Source: Hemerocallis citrina (lineage: Eukaryota; Streptophyta; Magnoliopsida; Asparagales; Asphodelaceae). Taken from it: DNA of 64,000 bases. A program made the translations under genes and the position numbers. The stretch is taken from contig CM030366.1 of NCBI GenBank assembly GCA_017893485.1, positions 72,203,469-72,267,468 on the forward strand. Reading direction: 5' to 3'. This document shows, one piece after another, positions 10,793 through 21,160 of the stretch (position 1 is the first letter of the stretch; each line of letters begins with the position of its first letter). Under the pieces are notes generated by a model. It was given only the letters and a program-made list of their open reading frames with translations, made no database searches and had not been told where the DNA came from.

Positions 10793-13700
10793 GTGCATAC
10801 ACACCGTAGTGCGCATCAACATCGGTTGGAGAGAGATTTCAGTCATCACCGCCCCACATCGCCTCCTCCTAGAAGACGGACCCATAGAGGGGGCCTTCCG
10901 ACTGGCTCTTTCGAGCATAAGAGTGACCCCCCCAAAGACCACCACCGCTACCACGGAGAGAGGATTGACCAGAGGTACCATGGCCTCGTATGCATAAGCT
11001 ACATTCTCAACCTCATAGACCTGTTAGCCATCAAATCCCTCCTTCAACTCATCACCAGTGTCAGCCACAACTTCCGCAGCATCCCCACAACCAAACCGCC
11101 CGCTCACCCAACAACTCCCTGCACAGAGGCCACCCTCACCCTCCTAATCATCAACTCCGTCCCAAATCCACCCCCTGCCTCCAAACACCATTACAACTCC
11201 AAACAACCAACATACAACCTGCCCCTGTCTCCTCCACCACTGCAATGGGATGCTAAAGCTCCACTTAAGTCCATCGTCGAGTGGACCCAAGAAGGGGGTC
11301 CACGAAACAAGACTATAGTGGAGTTTGCTCCGGATTCGAATGGGGATTTAATTGAGACTGAACCATGGGTTGAAGTCACTAAGAAAACAAAGAAGAGACT
11401 CATTATCTCCCCTCAAACTCAGCTAGAAAATAGAAAGAAGCAACGAAAAGGGAAACGCAAACCGGCACCTTGTTTCAACTGTGGTGATTTGGGGCATTAT
11501 CGGAAGGATTGTACGAAAGTGGTCTGCTGCCTTAAATGTATGAAATGGGGACATATGTCATACGTTTGCACAAACGTTATAACCTCTAACAATAATGATG
11601 AAAGGCATGTTACAAGAAGCAAATCACCTGATAACCCCACACTCATCCGGATTGCAAATAGCCTAGAGATCATCAAACTTGAAGAGAAATGGCTCTGCCA
11701 ATGACGCACCATAGCTAAAGTCAGGTTAGGGAGCCCGTCGAAGAATCACCTGTTACATGCTCTGAACTCTAAGTGGCCGATGAGGGATCATAGGGACTGG
11801 GTAGCGAAGAAGATATGCCATTTACACTTCCTTGTTTCTTTTCCCTCGCCGGAGAAGTTGATGGAGGTCTCCAACTTGGATACAGTGGATTTTGGCCACT
11901 TCAAGGTGGAAATCTTCCCTTGGAGTCCTATTTTTGGAGTGGAGCTGTCTCAAGGCGAGCGGTTTTGAATTTGGATTTATAATGTGCCTCTGCACTTCTG
12001 AAAAAAAGAAGCGCTGCAAGAGATCATTTTGAAATATGGAACCATCGAAGAGATCGACGACAAGACGATTTGCCGTTTGGAGATTGTATCTGCTAGGGTC
12101 TTGATCCGAAGCCCCGATATCACCCTAATGCCTCGCTTTGCAAAAGTTTTCTCATTTGAGGAATCATACCTCATTTAATTTGTTCTTGATAAGCAAGAGG
12201 AGTCTGAGGCGGCATTCATGAATGTTTCACCCCCATCCCCCTCGCTCAGAGATGGTCGTTGTTACAAGCAAGTGGTCTCACCGGAGTGGGATCTCACTTT
12301 AGATGGGGCTCACAAAATTGAGCGTGTGCATCAAGAAATTATCAGGGTTGAAGGGGGATGGAGACGCACCGGGACCTTGCGACGGCGAGCTCTAAATCCC
12401 AAAAATCCCCACCGACTACCGACGGTCAAGATCGAGGCTTGACCAAAACCCCCAACGATTAGGATGGAAAGCAAAAAGTGGATCTGCAGCCAGAGCTAGA
12501 AATAGCGAATTCGGTAGATCCAGTTACTTCCCATAAAAAATTGGGCAAAAAGAAATCTAAAAAAGAAAGTCAACTCCTAGCAGACTGTGAAGAGATACTA
12601 CGTGTGGAGCAGGAGATAAAGCAAGCGGTTGCCATTTTGGGGAAGAAGACGAGCAGGGACTTGGTCGTAGTAAGGGAACTGGCTCTTAAAGAGAAAAGGA
12701 AAGTCTTTTTGAAAGAGGAATAGGAGACTAGGGTTGGCGATTTGGGGAAGAGAACAGAGATCAAAAGTGGAAATGCATCGATCCATGCTCTTCGAACCTC
12801 GAGTCGTTCGCCAAAAGGGAAAAAAGGGGGAGGCTTTGGGGCAGGAAATAAAGCAAGGGGTTGCCATTTTAGGGAAGAAGACGAGCGGGGACTCGCTCGA
12901 AGCAAGGGAGCTGGCGCTTAAAAAGAAAAGGGCAGTCTTTTTGGAACTGGAACAGGAGACTAGGGGTGGCAATTTGGGGAAGAGAACAGAGATCAAAAGA
13001 GGCATTGCATCGATCCCTGCACTTCGACCCTCGAGTTCTCCACCTCTCTCCTCAACCGCACTGCCCTCCAGTATTCTGGTGACACGTACCCCCCTCACGA
13101 GCGTGGCACGCGAGAAAGGAGTTGAGGAGCTGCACTTTGAAGTTATGCCCAAAGAGAGTCCCATCGTTGCCTTGGGCTACTCCTCAGCGAAGCCCATGCA
13201 GTATTTGGTGCATAATTTGAATAGGCCCATGAGTACAAGCTCCTCCAAAATTATCTCAAACTCGGTTGCTGCTTGTGTTTCTAGTGAAGCTACTGGGGAA
13301 CCCAATTCTGAATTTGGGAGCCACATTTGTTTGGAGATGGATGAAGACGATCGAGAACCTAGATTAAACCTTGAAGATGATTTTGTCTATTCTGAAGAGG
13401 AGTCTATGGATTCAGAGGAGATTGCTGATGATTCCCTGGATATTTCCACTGACTACGTCCCTTCCACTTTTCCTCCCTTGCAACCGACTGCCCCTGTATC
13501 TTTTCGACGCGAAAAAGGTTTTAAAGTACAGAAAGTGGCTAAGAAGGCTATTGAGGAGTTCTTGGATGATTACCTTGAAATTTCTGTAGCCGCTAAATCT
13601 ACTAAGACTAGCAGTGGAGGTACGTGTTCCTTCCTAGCCTCTATTTTAAATTTTATGAATAATTCTGAGATTTTTAGTCTAGCCAAAACCTGTGGTCTAG

Positions 13701-13828
13701 CGGTTGGGGATACTGATCGGAATGCCTTTCTCCTAAATAAGATTAAAGGATGGGAGAGTGATAGAGTTAGTCTTATTTCGAACTTAGTTTCCAAATCGAG
13801 TCATGGTCCCGAGCTTGGTTGTGGTTAA
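10793..13828 (+). pseudogene. L1 ORF1 (RNA-binding, zinc-knuckle protein), broken
   Basis: The longest clear segment (10793-11704) ends with two CCHC knuckles: CFNCGDLGHYRKDC and CLKCMKWGHMSYVC. They follow a basic stretch (KKQRKGKRKP) and fit the RNA-binding ORF1 protein of plant L1 elements. A stop and a frame change follow. Coding character resumes at 11780-12178 (WVAKKICHLHFLVSFPSPEK; IWIYNVPLHF; IILKYGTIEEID), resembling the DUF4283-like domain of plant LINEs, here placed after the knuckles. Two stops in that segment sit where Trp is expected (TGA for TGG). The last segment (12734-13828) is an acidic/Ser-rich tail. Start codon uncertain. Confidence 0.7.
12609..13072 (+). repeat. 232-bp tandem duplication inside L1 ORF1
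   Basis: GCAGGAGATAAAGCAAGCGG (12609) recurs as GCAGGAAATAAAGCAAGGGG (12841). The copies stay parallel through GGGGAAGAAGACGAGC, GAGACTAGG and GGGAAGAGAACAGAGATCAA to GCATCGATCC. 232 is not a multiple of three, so the duplication itself breaks the frame. It encodes a Lys/Glu-rich helical segment (IKQAVAILGKKTS / IKQGVAILGKKTS). Confidence 0.85.
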
Positions 13829-16800
13829 CGGATCCTCTTTTCTGGAATGTTAGAGGCCTGGGTAGGCAGGGTAAGCGGGAAATGGTTAGGGATTTCATCG
13901 CCAAGTCTAAAGTCAACATCGTGGGTCTGCAGGAGACCAAACTGGCTCATACTTCTAGGCTCAGTAAACTAAGAGGAATTGAATTTTTGAATTCGGAAAT
14001 TCCGGCCTTCTCTGGGGGTATCGCCTTAGGTTTTAATTAGGAAATTTTTAACTGCCTAGATGAGTTCCATAGGCAATTCTCATTATTAGTCCTGCTCCAA
14101 CGTAAAGCAGACCTGTGGACCCATACAATCACGGTGGTATATGTTCCAAACACTGCCTCCTCCAGGATGGCTTTCTGGACTGAATTATGAGCAATTCACG
14201 CTCGTTGGCCGCACCCCTAGGTTGTGGGGGGATATTTTAACATCACCAGGTTCACCTCTAAGCATAGAGGTAGAGGCTCAGTGACTCCGATAGGGAAGCG
14301 TTTAAAGCAGTTATTACGGATCTCGAACTAGTTGATATTCTCATCACTGATAGACTATTCACCTAGTCAAACATGCATTCGACACCTATTTTGGCTAAAC
14401 TAGATAGGTTCTTGGTCTCTTATGATTGGGAGGCCAAGTTTCCACTCTCCTGGGCTAAGTCTCTCCTTAAACCTACATCTGATCATGTTCTTATCCTATC
14501 TTCTGGTGAAGTGCAACCTAGGAGAAACCCCAAGTTTAGGTTCGAGAAAGCATGGTTAGAAATCCAAGGTTTCCATCGCATGGTCAACGATAGCTGGGCC
14601 CGCCCAACTAGAGGTACAGAAGCGGTGGCAATCTGGTGTGAAAAAATAAGAAGACTGCGGTCCACACTCAGGAAATGAAACCGGACCAGATTTGCATTGA
14701 TTTGGAGAGCAAAAGATTCCGTTCTGGAAGGTATTGAGGCACATGAAAAGGTTGATGAAACTAGATACCTACTACAAGATGAGCGGAATAAGTTGCTTTA
14801 ACTAAGAGAAGACATTGCTTAACTTTATAGGTTAGAGGAACTCAAGTTGCAACAACGGTCCAGGATTTCGTGGCTCAAAGAGGGAGACGCGAATACCGCC
14901 TTCTTCCATCGTGTTGCCAGTTCCCATCGTAAATCTAACCTCATTCTTTTGATCCATACTAATTCTGGAATGGTACAAGAAGATGAAGATATCAAAGTGG
15001 CATTCCAGTCCCACTTCAAGAACCTGTTTGGATGGAAGGCGCAGTTGAGAATCCTTCTTGTCCATGACTTCTGGTGTGCTCCCGCAGAAGACTTGGACCT
15101 TGATCTACGAGCCCTTGAAGCTCCCTTCACGGAAAGGGAAATTTGGGAGGAATTGACGCAACTTGGTAAGGAGAAAGCCCCAGGTCCGGATGGTTTCCCA
15201 ATCCTTTTCTACCATGTCTTTTGGGAGGAAATCAAAAACGATCGTGTAAGCTTGTCATCGATTTCTTTGATCATAAGCTTAAATTAGGTAGAATTAATTA
15301 TGATGAGGTTGTGTTGTTCCCTAAGAAAGAAGACTCCCAACGGGTGGGAGACTTTTGCCCTATTAGCCTTCTTAACTGCTCAGTCAAGATTATCACCAAG
15401 ACGCTCGCTAACAGACTGGAAAAGGTGATGGATAGACTCAATAGTTGCGAGCAAACTTTGTTCATTAAAGGACGATGTATCCAAGATTGTATTTCCACTG
15501 CTGAAGAAACTATCCATCAGTGCCACATCTCGAATGCTAAGAGCTACCTCCTTAAGCTGGACTTTGAGAAGGCTTATGACTCTATTGAATGAGATTGTCT
15601 TCTGGAAGCGTTGGCTGGAGGTGGATTTAGGGCAAGGTGGATCAGATGGATCCACACTTGTCTCATCACTAGCCGGACTGCTATCATGGTCAATGGTGTT
15701 TCGGGACATCCGTTCTCGTGCAAACGCGGTCTTAGACAAGGAGACACCCTCTCCCCTTTTCTCTTCACTATTATGGCAGATGTTTTGAGGTCTATGATGG
15801 CGAACTGCAGACGGGTCGGTTGGATTTCTCCGATGGCCAGTGGAGTTAGTCGCCAAGGTTGTTCAATCCTCCAATATGCAGACGATACTGTTTTGTTTGG
15901 AAATGACAACCTCGGGAAAACAATCACTTTCAAAGAAATCCTTTATAGTTTTGAAGCTTGGTCCGGCCTCAGGGTTAACTTCCACAAAAGTGCTCTTATC
16001 CCCAAAGGAGGCACTGGAACATGCCATGATACTCAATTGTTCCATTTGGAATTTCCCCATTAAGTACCTGGGACTCCCACTGAGACCGGACAAGTTCAAG
16101 AAGGTCGATTGGTTACCCATCATCGATCGGGTGGAGAACCGTCTTGCAGGATGGAAAGTTAAGGTATTGTCCCTGGGAGGGAGAGTCACTCTTATCAATG
16201 CAGTCCTCTCTAACCTACCAACCTATTATCTTTCCTTCTTCGAAATGCCAAGTTGGGTTATCCAGAGAATTGATCGCACCCGAAAGCGATTTTTATGGAA
16301 GGGCGCTAACCCTGATAGAGGCGGCTATCACCTTAGCAGATGGGAAAAAGCATGCATGAAGAAGATGCACGGGGGTTTGGGTATTATTGACCTTTGGGAT
16401 ATGAATCTCGTGCTATTGGGTAAGTGATGGTGGAAAATCTTTCACCCTAACGGAGAGGGTTGCCAGGATTTTGTTCAGGCTTACCTGCATAGGAATGGGA
16501 CGAGGAACCCGGGCTTCAGGGTGGGCCCACGCATCTCCTGGTTCCGGAGAGAAATTGCTAAAGCCTATGAGCCTTTCGACAACTGTGTGACATCGTTTAT
16601 TGGAAATGGCAGACTTACTAGATTCTGGTGGGATAAATGGTGTGGTGATCACACACTAAGAATTCTGTTCCCCGACTTGTATGTTCGTGTGGCACAACCG
16701 CATTGCATGTTGACCACAGTCTAGAAAAGAGGCTCCTGGAAATCGACATTTAAACAGGCACTGGACTCTGGCTCGCAGCTCAGGTTTATGGAGTTTCAGG

Positions 16801-17279
16801 CCCATATCGCCAGTTCGGGAATTAAATGCTCATAGGGACCAGATAGGAAAACCCGGGGACTTGAAAAGAATGGCATTTTCACTGTACGTTCTCTTTATAA
16901 CCGCATTCATTTTAGGGGATGTCGCCCAAAATGGTCGAGTATTATCTGGAAGGCGAAAACCCCGCTGAAAATGAACATCTTCTTATGGCTGGTTCTAAAC
17001 GATGCTATTCTGACTAGAGAAAACCTAGCTAAATGCCAACCGAATATTGACTCTATCTGTGGGTTTTGCAATGCAGTTTCCGAGACTAGAGACCATCTTT
17101 TTCTGGAGTATCTCAGGAGCAAAGCAGTCCTCGTTGAGCTCCTCAGCGCCCTGGGTACTAAAAAGTATCCTAGTACGTATGAGGATCTGTGGATAGGCTC
17201 AAATTTTGCTACTAAGAGACGGTTTATGAGAGAAGCCTGGTTTATCGCTATCACTGCTACGACTGGGTTCTTTGGCTAA
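13829..17279 (+). pseudogene. L1 ORF2 (endonuclease, reverse transcriptase, zinc-binding RT tail), broken
   Basis: Domains in order: AP-type endonuclease with WNVRGLG and the catalytic Glu motif VGLQETK (13843-13950), and a VVGGYFNITRF remnant of the GDFN motif (about 14220). Next comes a linker with SWLKEGDANTAFFH (14868-14911), then KAPGPDGFP (15174-15200) and the RT fingers and palm with LLKLDFEKAYDS (15550-15588). The catalytic YADD motif reads QYADDTVLF (about 15876-15900), followed by YLGLPL and the zinc-binding RT region (about 16970-17130, FLWLVLNDAILTRENL then CGFCNAVSETRDHLF). The catalytic YADD is intact, but there are several frameshifts and stops. Endonuclease and RT nick and copy at the target in living relatives. 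Confidence 0.8.
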
Positions 17280-17762
17280 ATAGGAATAAATGTTACTTTG
17301 GGGGGGGCGGACTAGTAATAGTATTTCTGGTAATTTGACTCACATTATGCATTTATCTCTTTTTGGGATGCAGCTGCTGCAACAGGTCATCGAGGGAAGA
17401 TTGCTAGTGTTTTCCAGGTTTAGTAGTCTGACGACGAAGAAGTCGAGATCGGTCCGACGCTTGACTGAGGGATGAGTATGTTCTGTTCTTCTGTCCTTTT
17501 ACTATGGTTCGATCCCCACCACCCTAGGGTTTGTTGGGGGGAGTTAGATGCTATGTTGTACTTTTGATGGATGCATGCACGTGTTGGTCTTTCTTTTGTC
17601 CCCCCCCCCCCCCCATTTGAGGAGGATCTATGTATTTTTATGTATTGTAGGACTCTGTACTCGGCTCAATACTCTGAGTTTATTTTATTAACTCCTTATT
17701 AATGAAACAAGGTGGCCTTACTCCACCTTTTCCTTAAAAAAAAAAAAATCTTATCATAGAAG

Positions 17763-18422
17763 ACATGCACACCATTATTACTGAAGTTTACAGTACATAA
17801 TTTCTTTTATCCTTGACCGTATGTTAAATTCTCATTTCATTTGTGTCCATTATGGCTGCTTGGTTTATTGTGTTAGAAGCACTTAATATTCTTTCTTATT
17901 AGTGTTACCCTGTATAAAGAAAATAATATTAAGCGACTCATAAATTTTTATGGAATTTAAAATTTTAAAGATGCATCTTAACTATTTTGATCACAATATA
18001 ATCAAAAGATGACAAATCTTAACCAATTCATACTTCCAAATGAACCAACATCATTCTATACTTCTATTCAATTGAAAGGAAATGAAAAAAAAAAATCAAA
18101 TAATTACTGAAGTTTGTTGTAGCTCTTCTCGGACTCCTTGATGTTCTATGCTATCTCTTTCTCAATTGCGTGCTCTCAACCGCATTCCCTTTCAAATCAA
18201 GCATTCTCTCTCAAATCAAATATAATCAACATCAAAAACATATGGAAGGAACAATAATTGATAATTAGCTATATCAAAAGATGACAAATATAGATTAACC
18301 AATTCACATTTTCAAACCAACATCATTCTATATTTTCTATTCATTTGATTCTCCTGCTTCACCAAATTTCCATCTTCTCTTTTCATCGACCATCTGATGC
18401 AAGTCCTTAGCTTTCTAATATA
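17763..18422. other. A/T-rich spacer, no gene seen
   Basis: A minor repeat of CAAAAGATGACAAAT (18002 and 18275) followed by AACCAATTCA is visible, suggesting a local ~270-bp duplication. No coding signal. Confidence 0.4.
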
Positions 18423-18431
18423 TTCACTCAT

Positions 18432-18827
18432 AGGACCAACCCTGAGTTTACTGGGGCCCGAGGCAAAGTTCTGAAATGGGCCCCCATACAAAAATGTTTT
18501 TTTTAAAATTGATAAAATAAAATTATGAATTTTTTTTAGCTACAATGATTAAAAATCGAGATATATGAAGAAATAGATGGAGATTTAGGGGTTTGATAAA
18601 AAAATCTTCATACAAACTCATTTCTATCTAAAATAAGTTCGCTTAAGCACTAATTTTAAAAACAACAAATCTAAAAAATTTAATTTGGAGGACCCTAAAA
18701 AAATATTACGCACAAAATACGTATATATAAATACAAGGAAAAACAAATTTGGGGGCCCATAAAATTGCTAAAAAATTGGGGGCTCGAGGCGGACGCCTCC
18801 CCTGCCTCAAGTAGGGGGCCAACCCTG
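18432..18827. mobile_element. hAT-like MITE (396 bp)
   Basis: It is flanked by TTCACTCAT at 18423-18431 and 18828-18836, giving at least an 8-bp target-site duplication as hAT elements make. Ends are AGGACCAACCCTGAG on the left and GGGGGCCAACCCTG on the right; the right end read in reverse is CAGGGTTGGCCCC. The ends resemble the partly palindromic CAGGGCCGGCCCTG termini of plant hAT MITEs. The inside is A/T-rich and non-coding, with GGGGCCC blocks near both ends. A 9-bp duplication (Mutator-like) is the alternative. Confidence 0.7.
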
Positions 18828-18836
18828 TTCACTCAT

Positions 18837-19595
18837 CTGTTCACTTTTACACTAAGAAAAGAAAAAAAAATACAATAATAATAAAATTGGCCAAACTATT
18901 CAACTTTCATGCTTTTTTACCATCCTCCACCATCATTCTTCGTAATTGAAAATTTAATGATAATATTTTTTAGAATGCAAAAGTCCAAATGTAAAAAAAT
19001 AACAATTAGACAAAAAAGTCTTCCGATGCAAGTCAATTTGCGTAAAAGCATCGTATTTCATTCCTCAAACTTTGTGAGGCAATGCAAAAGGCAGATTGCA
19101 GCAATACTTATAGTCTCATACTCTCACAACAGAAAGAAGAATCAAATTGAACATAAATTCAAGTAAAACAAATAAGAAAAATGTATCAAAAATCAAAGTA
19201 CAACTCATTACCTTCACACTTGTCTGATATCATTTTCGAATAGTTGCTCTGAAAATAGCAAACATATTCATGAAGACCCAATTTGAGCAAATTAGTTGTC
19301 CAACACAGTATCCAAAGCACCAATTTACAGACTAAAGGGAGTACAATACGCAAGTCTATGATATTTTCTTCTAATTCTGCAATTTCCTGTTGTGTGATGA
19401 ACATGGGTTAGTCACATACCATGTCATGGATTCAGAGTGAACAATTTTTGGGCTAATTAGTTGTCTAATGCAGTAAAATCTCAAATTACAAAAACTACTT
19501 TTGTAGTCCAAAATCAAAACTTTGAGTTAATCAGGAGAATACAATGACAAAAATAGTGTGCATTAATATTAAGCAATTGATTAATCACCAAAGAG
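18837..19595. other. A/T-rich region downstream of the exon chain
   Basis: Mostly A/T-rich. A minus-strand stretch near 19330-19400 reads QQEIAELEENIIDLRIVL, helical in character, and could be another exon, but no convincing splice pair or stop was found. Nothing else supported. Confidence 0.3.
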
Positions 19596-20838
19596 TCATT
19601 CTTGTTCTTCCATCCCCTCCACATCCTCTGTCGCGAATGAAACTCGATTGGCCCCCAATTCCGACCCCGTAGCACCCAGATCCGCATTCGACGATTGGTT
19701 GGACCCACATTGGACCTCGAACTCAACAGCAACTACATGCCACGTAATAAACAATTCCCAAATTGCACATATTTCAAATTGAAGAACTAATCAAACTATT
19801 GATCACAAAACTAAAAAAAAATAAATTCTTTTAAACATATCCTAAATTCAAGAACTAATCAAATTATTGATCACAAAACTAATAAAATAAATTCGATTGA
19901 CAGTTGTGAATTCAAATCCGTCAAAATTCATGTCAAAAGAGAGGGAGAGAGGAAACTACTCACCGCCAGAGCCAAAGACTTTGATCTGCTCCAAAGTAGA
20001 TACACTGGAAGCCAACGATGTGATCTTCTCCTCCAAATCTTTCGTTCCAATCTCACACCTGATGACCCCCCCTTCTTTTGATCTGAAACCCTACATTATT
20101 AGATTAGCATTTGATCCCGAATCTCAAAGCATTGACCGTGGAGCTCGTTGGGAGCAAAATGTTTCATTAATCCATAGCGTTTTCCATTTTCCAAACATGA
20201 ATAATGCAACAACACCTTCAAGTTCATATTTACAAAATTGTCACTTTTTCTAATTCCATATCCTCCCCAAACTTCAAACTATAAACAAAGCTCTTACATG
20301 AACGAGGTCACGGTTTCAGACCATTCCATATACATTGAAAAATAGTGGTTTTCCAAAATGAAATCGTAGTGTTGCAAACAGAGTTGTAAATCTAGAGTGA
20401 CATGTTATCATTTCTCTTTATTCAGACAAATTGTTGAGTTAGATAATTCATCAAAAATTTCATACTAAAAATAAAATTCCCATCCCAAAAACTAATAAAA
20501 TTCAATAAATGTAACATGAAATCAAGACTTATTCTCGAAAATAAAATTTCTCAAATTTCTTCATAACCTAGAATATTGACATTAGTATATTGACATTCGA
20601 AGCACATACCTTGGAAATGAACTCAACCACATGCTTCAGTCTTCGAGTATTTTTGCATAATCAAAGTATAGTTGATTTAATGTTAAAATAAGAAGTTGAT
20701 ATTGATGCTACTAAAAATAAATACAACTAAAGATCTAGAGCCAAGCAAATGGATGGAAGTACGGCTATACAAATAACTCACTTTTCTTGTGTCAGTTTGA
20801 ATATGTGGAAAATTTTCTCTGTCATCACCCTTCTTCTC
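19596..20838 (-). CDS. 3' exons of an unidentified, probably non-transposon gene
   Basis: A chain of short exons with consistent splice sites and phases is visible on the minus strand. Exon 20838-20782 lies between TTTTTTTTCAG and GTGAGT (EKKGDDRENFPHIQTDTRK, phase 0). An exon ending at 20610 before GTATGT encodes RRLKHVVEFISK; its acceptor is unclear (TGCAA where CAG is expected). Exon 20090-19964 lies between ATGTAG and GTGAGT (FRSKEGGVIRCEIGTKDLEE then KITSLASSVSTLEQIKVFGS), ending in phase 1. Exon 19732-19596 follows GCATGTAG, completes the split codon, and ends in TGA after FATEDVEGMEEQE. I do not recognise the protein; the middle looks like a short coiled coil. Upstream exons may have been separated by the LTR inserted at 21371. 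It could equally be a dead gene fragment. Confidence 0.45.
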
Positions 20839-20879
20839 CTGAAAAAAAAATAATGTCTCAAAGTAGGTAAAAGAAAACG

Positions 20880-20978
20880 AACAAAGTGAACAAAAAGAGT
20901 ACATGACATTTAATTAGGTTAGGATCACACATATCTTGTCATAATACTCCTTTGGGCAACCCATAGGATAGTTGTTTG

Positions 20979-21013
<35 letters not shown>

Positions 21014-21160
21014 CAAAAAAAAAAGAACAAAGTCAACAAAGAGAGTACATGACATTTAATTAGGTTACGATCACACATATCTTGTCATCATACTCCTTTG
21101 GGCAAACCCATAGGACCTTTGTTTGAACCCCCCCCCCCCCCCCCCCCCCCCCTCTCCCAC
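20880..21160. repeat. 146-bp tandem duplication, each copy ending in a poly-C tract
   Basis: ACATGACATTTAATTAGGTT at 20901 recurs at 21047 with nearly identical flanks (CACACATATCTTGTCAT, CTCCTTTGGGCAA). Each copy ends in a run of C: about 33 C at 20980-21012 and about 25 C at 21128-21152. Runs this long are replication- and sequencing-prone, so lengths may not be exact. Confidence 0.85.

Larger units (their letters stand above)
10313..17748 (+). mobile_element. Full-length L1-type LINE, inactive (7.4 kb)
   Basis: The element has two zinc knuckles in ORF1, an AP-endonuclease plus reverse transcriptase ORF2, a C-terminal zinc-binding RT domain, and a 13-base A tail (17736-17748). The flanks carry an imperfect 14-bp target-site duplication: TCTAATCATTGAAG (10299-10312) against TCTTATCATAGAAG (17749-17762), 12 of 14 identical. 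That places the 5' end at GGCGAGGATGACC and shows the copy is not 5'-truncated. A CCTCCT-rich 5' region (10330-10460) is the probable 5' UTR and promoter. Many frameshifts and stops make it non-autonomous. Confidence 0.85.
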
